Shown here piece after piece: positions 11,152-21,369 of a DNA stretch of 64,000 nucleotides; the stretch's first letter is position 1, and every line of letters begins with the position of its first letter. The notes under the pieces were generated by a model. It was not told the DNA's origin. It saw nothing but the letters and a program-made list of their open reading frames with translations, and did not search any database. The position numbers were made by a program, and so were the translations under genes. The DNA is from Gymnopus androsaceus JB14 (lineage: Eukaryota > Basidiomycota > Agaricomycetes > Agaricales > Omphalotaceae). The stretch lies in assembly GCA_009733575.1 (NCBI GenBank), contig ML769491.1, forward strand, positions 62,001-126,000, read 5' to 3'.

Positions 11152-12647
11152 ATGACTCGGCCTCTAAAACTTGCTATCATCGGTGGAGGGCCTTCTGGGT
11201 TCTACCTTGCCTCTCGTCTACTCTCTCTCTTTCCCCAATCTCACTCAGATTCTCTCCGGGTCCATATATACGACAAACTATGGGCTCCGCACGGCCTAGT
11301 TCGCTACGGCGTAGCTCCCGACCATCCCGAAGTCAAAAACTGTACTCACAAGTTTGATTCTGCAGCTTCCGACTCTAGACTAAAGTTCTTCGGGAATGTA
11401 AAAGTTACATCTAACGGGGAGCAAGGGAGCTTACCATTGAGCGCGTTGAAAAAGAACTATACGCATCTGGCATTTGCGTCTGGTTGTACAGAACCAAATA
11501 TGCATCCTCTATTGCCGAGGAGACAAGGTGTTGTTATCCCTGCATTGGATGTGGTTCATTGGTACACCCGACATCCTTCAAATCCACCTCCGCCGCCTCT
11601 TCATTCTGCTACACACGTCTCTATCATCGGAATGGGTAACGTTTCACTGGACGTAGCTCGTATGCTTCTCAGTCCTACTTCACTCTTGGAGAAATACGAC
11701 GTGCCTAGCTCAGTACTGGATGTTCTCATGAGCGTCTCAGGTCAAACACTGTCTCAGTTATTGGTCGTCGAGGGCCATTAGAGGCTGCATTCACGACAAA
11801 GGAGTTGCGGGAGATGATGAATCTGCCTGACGTCGCCTTGGAGCCTTTAAAGGAACATCCACTACCTGTCCCTCAGACGAGACAGCAGTCTCGTACCATG
11901 GACCTGTTGAAGAAGGGTTCCAAAGCACCCTTTGGCTCAACTTCAAAAACATGGTCTCTGGACTTTTATCGAAGTCCCGCTAGCATAACATCCCCTGAAT
12001 CACTCTCATCTACTACAACACCACATCTGCTCTCACTAGCCCACAGCAAGGTCGATCCTGTCACCAAGCGAGCAGGAATTCTAATGTCCGAAAGTGGAGC
12101 TCCAGTAACGAGCACACAACCAACGTCTCTTATTATCACCGCTATAGGCTTTCACGCAGATTCTTCCCTACGGCACCTTTTGCACAGTGGTATGATTTCG
12201 ACCAGAAACATATAAAGACATTGCCTGGTGGAAGAGTATCTGCTTCCAATCTAGACACGGAGGAACCCAAGATTTACGCCTCGGGATGGGCTGCGACTGG
12301 TGCGAAAGGTGTACTTGCAACGACGATGATGGATGCGTATTCTGTTGCGGACGCGATACTGGAGGATTGGTCGAATCTAACTTCTCCTTCATCTTCCTCG
12401 GACGCATCAGTCTCATCATCATCATCACCATGGGACGCACCTCCGCCTGAAATTGTCCAAGCTCTATCATCTTCAGCGAAAGGATGTAACGGTCACCACA
12501 TACGATGATTGGCTGGCCATCGATGCGGAAGAGGTGAGGCGTGCTTCTACTGATGGGAAGGAGCGAGAGCGTATGGATTGGAATGAAGCAAAGATATTTT
12601 TTGAAGGGCAGAGGTACTACTACATCACGATAGAGATAATAGAATAG
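11152..12647 (+). CDS. ARH1: Mitochondrial NADPH:adrenodoxin reductase (ARH1/FDXR-like), frame-broken
   Basis: Flavoprotein that passes electrons from NADPH to mitochondrial ferredoxin for Fe-S cluster, heme and related synthesis. The FAD-binding motif is AIIGGGPSGFYLASRLL near the N-terminus. It is followed by the family block GLVRYGVAPDHPEVKN, the NADP-binding IIGMGNVSLDVARMLL, VIGRRGPLEAAFTTKELREM, and the C-terminal IYASGWAATGAKGVLATTM. The reading frame changes three times: near 11740-11755, near 12168-12176 (a CC run, one base short) and near 12478-12486 (an AAA/GG run, one base long). Each change restores homologous sequence. No intron is visible over 1.5 kb, unlike most neighbours, and the protein starts almost directly at the FAD motif with little room for a targeting peptide. 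It is either a real gene with sequence errors or a decayed, intron-poor copy. Confidence 0.88.
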
Positions 12648-13329
12648 ATATCCGACGCCGCCTAGCTCTCAGCATCCCTTGACAGAAACACAAAGACCGA
12701 AATCCCCAACGTCGAAAAGAGACTTTTGCCTCTACTTGCTCTAACACATACAACCACCTCATCATCGCATAGTCACTACGGTGTCATCACCCTAGAGAAG
12801 AGGAAAGTACTCCATCCTGTAACCTCCGACCGCTGAGGACGATTTAGAAAACGACGGAGATGGATGAAGTGATGTGTATAGAAGAAAGAAAAGAAGCGTG
12901 AGAATAACATTTATACTTGCACGGCCGCGGCTCCGCGGCCTTTCATGACGTAACTTTAGTTCCAGCATTCGATACGCACGTCTTGGCCAACACGGCGGGA
13001 AGAGCGTCCTTACAACGCTCAATGACGCCTTGCTTATCAACAAGGACGCGTTGCCTTGACAAAAAGCATACAAACTCGGAACCGACAAAAGGGTCGAGGC
13101 TCGATGACGAGTGAGGGTTTTCATAATCCATTCATCAAGAGGCTCGAATATCGTGAAAAGAGCAACGACTACCACCACATAGTACCGTACCGTACCGTAC
13201 TGAGAGACAGAATGAGAGTGAAAAGGTAGAAGAAAATAAATGGAGGAAAAGTAGGCAAATGTTCTTTCTAGAGTGATAAGCGACCATGCGAATAGCCCAT
13301 GCCTAGCTCCAACGGGGTGCATGACGCAC
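12648..13329. other. Convergent spacer between ARH1 and YOP1
   Basis: The genes on both sides end here. It contains a perfect hairpin at 12923-12940 (ggccgcgg, 2-base loop, ccgcggcc) and a short pentamer run (accgt repeated) near 13185-13200. No gene is supported. Confidence 0.5.
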
Positions 13330-14043
13330 TTAGTCGGAGGAAGGAGCAGCAGCAGGAGCAGACGTCTCAGTGTGCTTGGCAACTGTAGTATTACTGATGT
13401 TGGCGAGGACAGGTTTCAAGACAGTTTGATAGGTGACTAGCGCTCCCTACAAAAAAGGAATGACGTAAGTTTTATGTTCGGGCACACGAGCGGAAAAAAA
13501 AGTGAAAGAACGAGGTAGAAATGAGGCAAGGAGGGTAGGACAGGACTTACTCGGAAAACAGGAAGCTGAAGCCACACAATGAAGACAGTCTTGAATGCAA
13601 AGTACCACGGAACGTAATAGAGAACGACACGAAGAGCAAAGCTCTCGAGGAAGTTGAAGAAACCGAAAACGACCCAATACGTCAACCACTGAACGTCGTC
13701 CTGTGTCTGCGGTGACTCGATAGCCTTGAAGGAAAGATAGGCGGGAAGAGCCCAACCGACGAGGTTGGAAACGGGTGCGGCGAGAGGGTTGAACATGTGG
13801 AGAATGATGATCAATAGACCACCACCAAGGACAGCGTAGGTTTTGGGGATTTGAGTACGTTGCTCAAAGTTCGTAAGCACAGGGTATTTCGTGAGCTGAG
13901 GAAGAGAAATGACGCGCGTTGAGATAAGACAAGAATGAGCGAGCAGACCGAGTTTGAGCACATACCTCTTTGTCGAGCTGGTCATGATAGTAGAAGACCT
14001 TGTTTTGGGCCTGAACGACCATGGGGTGTTGCGCAGCGCTCAT
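13330..14043 (-). CDS. YOP1: YOP1/REEP-type ER-shaping protein (TB2/DP1/HVA22 family)
   Basis: A 179-aa reticulon-like hairpin protein that bends tubular endoplasmic reticulum. Exons are 14043-13966, 13895-13551 and 13446-13330. All junctions have GT/AG and keep phase (donors GTATGT and GTAAGT). The family core is present: KTYAVLGGGLLIIILHMF, then NLVGWALPAYLSFKAIES, DDVQWLTYWVVFGFFNF and the two-part hydrophobic stretch to YYVPWYFAFKTVFIVWLQLP. The C-terminus (TETSAPAAAPSSD) is short and polar as usual. The ATG of MSAAQHPMVV was chosen because it is the first in frame and the exon has the right length for the family. It is divergent from OST5 with 291 bases between start codons. Confidence 0.95.
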
Positions 14044-14334
14044 CTAAACACGAAAGAAAAAGAAGAAAAAAAAAGAGGGCAACGAGTAGTGGAAAAAAGT
14101 TCAGTAAATGAGGAATAGGAAAGCCAGCAAGAACGTACGATGAGTATGCAGAAGATACAAGGAAATTATAGAGTGAAATACACGAAGGTCGTGGTCGGAG
14201 AGAGAGAGGATTTCAGAAATGCTTTCGTCACACTGCGGTTAGGTCTTGCTTTTGAATTCCCACATACGTCAGCGTCGTCAGTCAGCGCTAGTCCGCTCCA
14301 GATTTCGACACGTCCCTTCTCCTGGTCAGCCACA
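14044..14334. promoter_or_regulatory. Shared divergent promoter of YOP1 and OST5
   Basis: This 291-base interval separates the start codons of two ER genes. It holds tacgtca at 14265-14271 (a bZIP/CRE-like TGACGTA on the other strand), followed by agcgtcgtcagtcagcgc, and a purine-rich stretch near the YOP1 start. That the two genes are regulated together is inference from the arrangement. Confidence 0.5.
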
Positions 14335-14690
14335 ATGTCCGAATATGAATCAATAAAGGTACCCTTCGACTCTTTTGCTTTCTTTTCTTTTACTGAAGTC
14401 TTCTTCACTTAGGCGCTTCACAGCTCATTACCACCATTCCAGCCTTTTATTAGTCTTGCGATCCTTCCATATCTCGCGTTTATCCTTTTGGCTACAACTT
14501 TTGCTATGGCATTCTACTCTTCCACGTTAGTCTCCTTCAAGTCTCGTATTAGCTCATTCGTTTTAAACTATCTTTCAGTCTCCCAAAAACCAAGATACCC
14601 GGGCTGGAGGTACCACTTGCATTGACGGCCAGTGTACTCGGTGGTTTTGGAGTCGTGGCACTCTTTTGCACAGTCGGAGTCTATGTATGA
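14335..14690 (+). CDS. OST5: Oligosaccharyltransferase subunit OST5 (TMEM258 family)
   Basis: Small subunit of the ER complex that transfers glycans to asparagine. Three exons (14335-14358, 14413-14525, 14579-14690) join in phase to an 82-aa protein. Exon 1 encodes only MSEYESIK. The rest reads LPPFQPFISLAILPYLAF, a first membrane helix, the loop STLPKTKIPGLEVPLAL, and a second helix ending GVVALFCTVGVYV, as in the OST5 family in length and order. The gene faces away from YOP1, and its 3' end faces the 3' end of DOT1. Confidence 0.93.
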
Positions 14691-15021
14691 GACGTCAGTA
14701 CCGTTATATTATCGTCTTTCATTGGGAATATTCAAATCTGCGCCAGCTTTGAACCGAAACTACAACATTATCTTCAACTGCAACATGGTCCAGCGACAGC
14801 TACGTAACTATCTATAGACTGTAAGGTACCGGTAAAGGGAAAAATAAAAGTAAAAGAAAGCCTTGTTCAACAAAGTATAAGAACGGTCGTAAAATAACCA
14901 AGGAGATCGCTCTACTGGAATGAGACAAATATGTATATGTATAAGAATTAGAAAGTGATCAACTATGTATGCGAAGAAAGAGAAAGACAGTCGTCACATC
15001 GACATCGTCCCATCATCCATC
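14691..15021. other. Convergent spacer between OST5 and DOT1
   Basis: A 3'-end region for both genes. AT-rich, with no gene seen. Confidence 0.5.
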
Positions 15022-17213
15022 TCACTGACCAAACCAATCGCTCTCGTCCAAATTCCTCGATGGATGATACTTGCTCGAAGACGCATTACGTCTCCCCCTC
15101 GTCGTATTCTCAAACTTGCGTCGAATTTCCGCGTATCCTGTTCTGTCAACACGATGGATGTAATACGTGCCGCCACCGTTGCCCCAGGAAACAGCACCGG
15201 GATAATAAGGTCTTTCAGTCACGTCGAATATGGCGGAGATGTCGTCGACCTACATAACATGGTTAAGCGAGAATCAAAGAAGACGTTGGACACATACGTT
15301 GCGTTCTGTCACACGAGCGTTCAGCCCATTCAACGACGAGACAAAAGGCTTGAGCGAAATCACAACAGCTCCTTCCTTTAGATCGAGGAACTTGGGCCGT
15401 AATGCTTCGTTCACTACAAAGAGCGCATTATTAGTCAGTCAAAGATCCAAGAAAAGGATAGGCACTAACAGCTCTCCTCAAACACTTTATTATCCACCAA
15501 CACAACATCCGCTTTCGGAAGCAACTCCGCCACTCTCGCACTCTCCAGCATATCACCTTCATCCAGCTCAATCTCGCCACAAGTCACACCCCACATCCTA
15601 CACCGAATCTTGAACTGCTCCACCATCTCCCTCGCCACCTGCGCAGGACCTGGCACAAGCTCAATCCCATAACTCCTGCACCCCGTTTGCAGCGCAGCCT
15701 GAACAACCACATTCCCCACACCCGATCCCAAGTCCATGAACAACGAATCCTGGTTCAACTTGGTCAAAGCCAGAATCTCTTGCACCAAACTCGGCATGAG
15801 CTCTCCATACACCTTACTACTAAAAGCCTCGTACTTTCGTAGTTTAGCGATATTGGGACCCACGCAGCGTTGGTAGTTTTCGTCGATGATGCGCATGAGG
15901 ACTTTTTGGGGTAGACCGCCGTTGTAGGTCCATGTCTGGATGTGGTTTCGGAGCGAGTTGGGTGAAACCTCTTTGAAGAGGTCGGCGTCGAGGTCGGGGT
16001 ATTTGAATGTGCGGAAGATTTTGTTTATTTCTGCGATTGTTTTGACTAGGAGCGGGCCATCTCGGGTATTGATAGCACGCTGGACGGCACGGCAATAGTT
16101 TATGCGGGGTCGTGGAGGAGCTTCGTCGGACAACGATTCGAGGGATGTTAGAGAAGATAATGAGGCAGAGGAGGAGGCAGAGCCTTTGGAATTTGGTGGC
16201 GAAGGTGAAGGTGAAGGAGGGGGAGAAAAAGCCTCGGATAAGAGGTCGTTGGGTACAGTCCCAATCTGCGCGCGCTGACTAGGCGTAAGATAGTCTGTGA
16301 ACGCAGGTAAGAGAAATTTTTTTGGGCTACAGAGAAGAAAAAAAGAAAACTTACGTTCCACTATTGTATACAGTGTTTTCTCGAGGTCCATTATAGGACT
16401 ATAGTGGTCTTTATCTTTGGGCGCGAGGAGAATGAATCTACACAAACATTAGCCCCAGAAATTGCGGTGATTGAGTGACACGGACCTTTCGGAAGCAGCA
16501 TCATTCGGGTATTCCAGTTCAACGACCGGATAGTTTGTTTCATGCGGTTCAAAAGACTTGTCATCGGGATCATTAGGATTCGAAAAATCTATCAAACAAT
16601 GTGAGAGAGGAACAAGTGATAAAACTTGAGACTAACACGTTGTGTATGATTTCCGAAGCAAGTTACGCACGACCTTCTCCGAGCTTAGATGTGATGGACC
16701 AGGATCACCGGTCTCGGTTGAAGCACAATTTCTGGGCGACACAAGTGGTAATGATAAAGTTGAAGGGAATGTGGATGTGGAACGCGACCTGCTGGATCTG
16801 GATCTGTATATAGGTTCAAGAGGAGAGGAGGCCAGATTGCTCGTTGAGCAGCTAGATGCTCTCGAATTTGCATTCGACGCGCGTTTCAGAGGCTTTTCTA
16901 CGCGAATTTTCTTTGAAGGGCGGGTTTTAGGAACTTCAAGGGCTTCTGGAGTTTTCCTCTTTGTCTTTCTCTTCTCTTTCGCAGGTAATGTGTGAGATGA
17001 TAATGGTGGAGAAGATAACGGTGAGGAGAACGGTGAAGATGAAATGGAAGAAGAACGGGAAGGGCCAGCAGCTGGACTGCTCGTGTGGGCTGGTTTCGAA
17101 ACTAAACGCCTTCTAACAGTGACTGTCGTAGTCGTAGTCACTGGGGTAGCGTTAGGCTTGGTGCTGAAGAAATCGACATCGGGTCCAGCAGGCTGAGTTT
17201 GAACAGACATCAT
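15022..17213 (-). CDS. DOT1: Histone H3 lysine-79 methyltransferase DOT1
   Basis: Methylates H3K79 in nucleosomes and acts in silencing and DNA-damage signalling. Six exons were placed: 17213-16637, 16588-16486, 16437-16355, 16294-15470, 15413-15298, 15249-15022. All junctions are GT/AG and in phase, giving about 643 aa. The N-terminal 200 residues are Ser/Thr-rich with Lys/Arg clusters (KEKRKTKRKTPEA, RPSKKIRVEKPLKR), as expected for nucleosome binding. The catalytic domain shows YGELMPSLVQEIL, the AdoMet-binding motif DLGSGVGNVVVQAAL, GIELVPGPAQVAREM, then VLVDNKVFEESL and NEALRPKFLDLKEGAVVISLKPF. The C-terminus ends in a basic tail after GAVSWGNGGGTYYIHRVDR. All required motifs are present and the frame is open throughout, so it should be functional. 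Confidence 0.95.
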
Positions 17214-17420
17214 CGTCGACGTCGTCGGTAAAAGGGAAGAGAAAAGTGCAAAGGGCAGTACACAGTACCACGTGCGGACCGACCTTTGTATTCAAGCGCT
17301 TGTTTTCTGTGTCTGTAAACGTCACTGCAACAAAGTAGTTCTATATACAACACAGACTATGTATGCATTCGCACTATTGACTATGAACGATTGAAAGAAC
17401 CGAAAGATACAACATAGTAC
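17214..17420. other. Spacer with a block repeated at 18875
   Basis: The stretch from about 17251 (agggcagtacacagtacc, then cacgtgcggaccg) recurs at about 18878, so this intergenic block was duplicated together with the adjoining F-box sequence. Confidence 0.6.
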
Positions 17421-18659
17421 TCAAAAGTCCAATTTAAATTCCTTCTTCCAATTCACTTCCTGCACTGTCAGTTTCTTCGATGCGTCCAGGGATGGAAGCT
17501 TCTTTCTGAACATATCGAGGACTTGTGCTCCCAGAGTTTCACTTACCCTGAAATCCACCGTTTCGATCGAGGCAAATTCGGGCTTCTCAAGCAGCTCGTC
17601 GAATTCAGACCATCGATTCAAGTGAAGAGTGCGCGATGACAGATCGATATTCAGGTGTTGGAAAGGGACTATATTTCCTTCCGAGTTTAGGAGAGGCTCG
17701 AAGAGAGCTTTGATCCAGGCAACAGCGTGAAACATGTACTCATCCAGATCTCTCAAGGATAATTTGCGTAGGTTGGGGGTGTACTGAAGATGAGCGTAAT
17801 TAAAGTCTGCGAAAGTAAAAGCAATCCGTAATTAATTCAAAGTGTAAGATTTCCAAAGTATACACACCTGACCGTCCTACTACTAGCGTTCCCGGAATTC
17901 CACGCAACGTCAACTCCCTAAGGCCGGTGCCAAAGTATTGCAAAGTCACCATATCTACTTCACTGGGGATGTCCAATGAATTTAGATGGTGAACATCAAA
18001 GGGACACCAGTCTCGTTGGAACCAAGTCATGAAACAAGGTATGATTCCTAGCCGCAATTCTTCAAGCTGTATACTTCGAGGTGGAAGACTAGCCTCTTCA
18101 ATCTCCAACTCTGAGAGAGAATTTGGCACATTCCAATCGAAGCAACTCATGTCGACAGCCAGTACCTTCAGATTCCTCATACGACTGAGAAGAGATACCA
18201 GTTCTGCAAATGTGCGGAACCAAGAGTCAATGGTAGAGAACCGCGTTACTGAAGGAGCCTGGCAGACGTTAGTCAAGGCCACCTGCAGCAAAGGAGGCAA
18301 GTTCATCCATTCTACGGAATGGAGCAATTGGGCAGTCGTCGAATCAGGCTGGCTGTAGTTGTATATACCGCGGGGCCAGATCGTCCAAACGACCGAAGTT
18401 CCAGAGACCGAACAAATGATGCCATATAGGGCTTTTCGGAGAATAGCGTATCCAAATGCCTGGCGACCTTCAGGTTTGCATCCATGTTCATCGGGGACAA
18501 CATCGAGAGAACGATTTCTCGGAAAATGCCACGCTGCGAGGAGCTAACCCAGGCTTTTCCAACTAGAGCGCAGTTGCGAAGAGTATCTGTGTCCAAGTAG
18601 AGATTCTCGAGGATGAGGTCTACAAGTTCATTGGGGATACGTCTCTCCATTGTCATCAT
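17421..18659 (-). pseudogene. F-box/LRR-like family copy A, frameshifted
   Basis: A member of the family repeated through this window. The N-terminal F-box part reads RRIPNELVDLILENLY and CALVGKAWVSSSQRGIFREI. The reading frame breaks near 18320 after ASLIRRLPN. Comparison with copy C shows a net loss of 13 bases there. The second frame then continues with family sequence (LPPLLQVALTNVCQAPSVTRF, MTWFQRDWCPFDVHHLNSL) and, after a conserved intron beginning GTGTGTATAC, the C-terminal exon (WIKALFEPLLNSEGN, LLEKPEFASIETVDFRV). A 13-base loss is not typical of sequencing error, so this copy is probably a true pseudogene. F-box proteins recruit targets to SCF ubiquitin ligases. Confidence 0.75.
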
Positions 18660-18959
18660 GAGATGGAGTCTGGACCGATGGTAGGAGGAAGGAACAGTTT
18701 TTGACGCTCAAATATTGACGCCGAATACTCCAAGTTGACTAATTTTTGAATTCCAGATCGCGATTCCAAGATATGATACCCAAGCCACTTGATCAACTAT
18801 TTTGTAGTTGTTTCCCAACAAGCGTTTGTCTCCTGTAGGCAGACTCTTGCGCATACTGCGAATACACTCTAGTGCAAAGGGCAGTACACAGTACCACGTG
18901 CGGACCGGCCTTTGTCTTGTTTTCTGTGTCTGTACATAGTTATGCATTCACACTATTGA

Positions 18960-19255
18960 CTATGAACGAGGAAGATACAGCAAAGTACTCAAAATTCCAT
19001 CCTTCTTCCAATTCACTTCCTGCACTGTCAGCTTCCTCGATGCGTCCAAAGATGGAAGCTTCTTTCTGAGTATATCTCCCAGAGTTTTACCTATCCTGAA
19101 ATCTACCGTTTCGATTGAGGCAAACTCGAGCTTTTCAAGCAGCGCGTCAAATTCAGACCAGTAAAGAGTGTCCGATGATAGATCGATATTCAAGTGTTGG
19201 AGGAGAACTATATTTCCTTCCGAGTCTAGGAGAGGCTCGAAAAGCTTTGATCCAG
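18960..19255 (-). pseudogene. F-box family copy B, C-terminal fragment
   Basis: Only the last exon survives: LFEPLL, NIDLSS, FDALLEKLEFASIETVDFRI and KKLPSLDASRKLTVQEVNWKK. The 3' side also carries the block found beside copy A (agggcagtacacag), so this is a truncated duplicate of the end of copy A plus its flank. Confidence 0.75.
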
Positions 19256-19586
19256 CTAAGACGACCTCATAGAGGGGTCTGCTTCAGGCCACTGAGTTCT
19301 AGTTTTTACTAATGTACAACTTTATCCACAAAGCTGTTCCGTGGCTGCTCCTCTCTGGACGGAGAGCGCTCAGAATGAACGATGAAGTGGCCGTGAAAGG
19401 CCAGCATTAAATGCATCCTATCGCTTCTTGGAGCCTGCACAGTGCCAAACTTCCGTACGCGTAAAAGCTAATCCAATGCGTTTGCATTCACTGAAAACTC
19501 AATTTATGAAATACAATGCCACAGCACAACAATATAAGTAGATATAAATATTATGAAGAAGAAACGATGATCGGAGCTGTAAGCAT
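19256..19586. other. Spacer between copy B and the HNH-type gene
   Basis: The AT-rich part near 19500-19560 is likely the 3' end of the HNH-type gene. No gene is seen. Confidence 0.4.
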
Positions 19587-20848
19587 TTAGGCCGCACCAT
19601 TAACAGAATGCGAACGGTATAGAGCATGCAAAAGAACATCAGAGGACCCACCATCCTCAGCTAACACTTGCAAACGCTGGGAATCCTTCTGAACTCGGTC
19701 TACGTATCTACCAGCTCCAGACAGATTTGCGACCTTAGCACAAGTGGCATGGAGAGCGAGAAGTTTTGGATCTGGGAGTGGGATCAAAGGATCGGATGTG
19801 GTGAACGTCATGAAGGCCGGTATGCGCGATGCCATGTAATCATATTCAGCCAGATGTTTTACTTGGTACCGATTGGGAGTTTCCTATATATCACAGCCAG
19901 GTAAGGACATATATCAGAGATGATAATTCAATGAACTCACCGTGGCTTCGAACCAAAGCAGCAACGCATCAAAATAATCACGTAGAGCGATTGCCAACGT
20001 GAAGACGTTGTACAGCGAGTAAACTTTTGCGCCATCAAGCTTGTCGACATTATAACCGAAACGTGCAAAAACTGCAAGAACCAATCTTGCAGAGTAATCG
20101 TTCTGAAAAGAAGATAAGCAAGCATACAAACAGCAACTAGGAACATACAATTGAGAATTCTACATGTGTATACGCCGGTGCGATTTGTACACAATGGGTT
20201 ACTATCGCACAAGATTTCATTAGCTCTGTGTTGTCTGCATAGTGTTTATCGTAGGCGTGGACAGAGTAGTCGAAGTCAAACGCCTTGGTGACGACACATC
20301 GATATCCATCTCGGTAAAGAGCCTGATCGTGATGTCGGACATGGCAGTAAGGGAAGAACAGTCAAGCTCACTTGATCTTTGGCCTGCTGAAGGCTTTGCG
20401 GTGCTTGGTAGATTTGGGCTTTAATTTCTTCCTGGCGGGTGTTGAAAGAGGCCCGACTGGAATCACTGGAAAGGTCAGGGATACTGCACTCATTGTATCT
20501 CTTGACTACATAGAGTGCGTGGTGAGTCTGCCTAAAAGAGAATGGACAGGGGGACTTACACGGACGGATGAAAAAATCAATGAATGCTTTTCCGAGCTCA
20601 AAAAGAGCCTGATAGTTCTTGCACGATATGATGGTTAGGACGATCTCTGCTCGCACAAACTCGTCGGGCGCAACGAGAATGAGATAGCCAAGTACACCCA
20701 GTTGGATGACTCTGGCCTCGTCTGTAAGCACTCCTAGCTGGGCATTGTACACATGAGCGTATGCACTTTCATGGTCTGCAGCTCGAAATCTGGTATGAAC
20801 GTCTTGAGGAGAAGGAAGAGGACCTGGGGTCAGTCCTTCAATATCCAT
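19587..20848 (-). CDS. HNH-type (HNH_2-like) protein of the mushroom family, with catalytic residues changed
   Basis: Five exons were placed: 20848-20560, 20505-20372, 20322-20164, 20102-19941, 19883-19587. All join in phase to about 346 aa. N-terminal family text: EARVIQLGVLGYLILVAPDE and NYQALFELGKAFIDFFIRP. The nuclease-like region starts ALYRDGYRCVVT and continues VFARFGYNVDKLDGAKVYSL, YNVFTL and LLLWFEAT. The C-terminus has PLPDPKLLALHATCAKVANL. Family members, as I recall them, have a C-x-H-I motif and a His before the final FD. Here these positions read CVQI and LRDYFD, so both expected histidines are missing. The frame is intact, so the protein may be kept without nuclease activity. 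An in-frame ATG at 20899 is an alternative start. Function in mushrooms is not known to me. Confidence 0.72.
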
Positions 20849-21369
20849 AGATGAACGCGTGCACGTGGAATTAGCGCTCAAGACGTTTTCCTCGATCACC
20901 TTGCCAAGACCTTGCCTTTGCCTTCTGACTGACGAGTTTATATCCTCGACTCCTTAATCTCTACTCTCTACATCAGATCTCTAGTTTCGGGAAATTAAGA
21001 TTGAATTCCTCGGAAACACGAATCCCGAATTACGATTCGCAGAGGCCACTTGGTAAACGTTTGCTTTGATTGCGGATACTTACATGAGGGAATGGATTTC
21101 AAGTATATGACGACATGACTGAAATATAAAACCTTCATTAACAAGCTTTATTGACCCGTGCCTACGTCACGGAGATGCAGACTCAAGTAAGAAATCACTA
21201 TATTACTATATTATACATATACATTATAAATTGAATTTATGTTACTGGGTCTCAAAGGACTTCTAGATAAACTATGTTCTGTGTGAGACATTCTGTATCA
21301 CCTGATGGAAAGAAATTACCTGAAAACCAAAGCATGAAATAAAACCTTAGTACTTGCCTTCTGGAAAAA
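20849..21369. other. Spacer with a hairpin-bearing repeat
   Basis: No gene. Contains caagctttattgacccgtgc from about 21142, continuing into an imperfect hairpin. The same text in the same orientation lies at about 22689. These two copies bracket the helicase relic. Confidence 0.5.

Noticed and set aside
12792..13382. 196-codon minus-strand frame beside YOP1
   Set aside because: It overlaps the last exon of YOP1 in another frame and extends into the 3' region. The YOP1 reading is clearly the real one.
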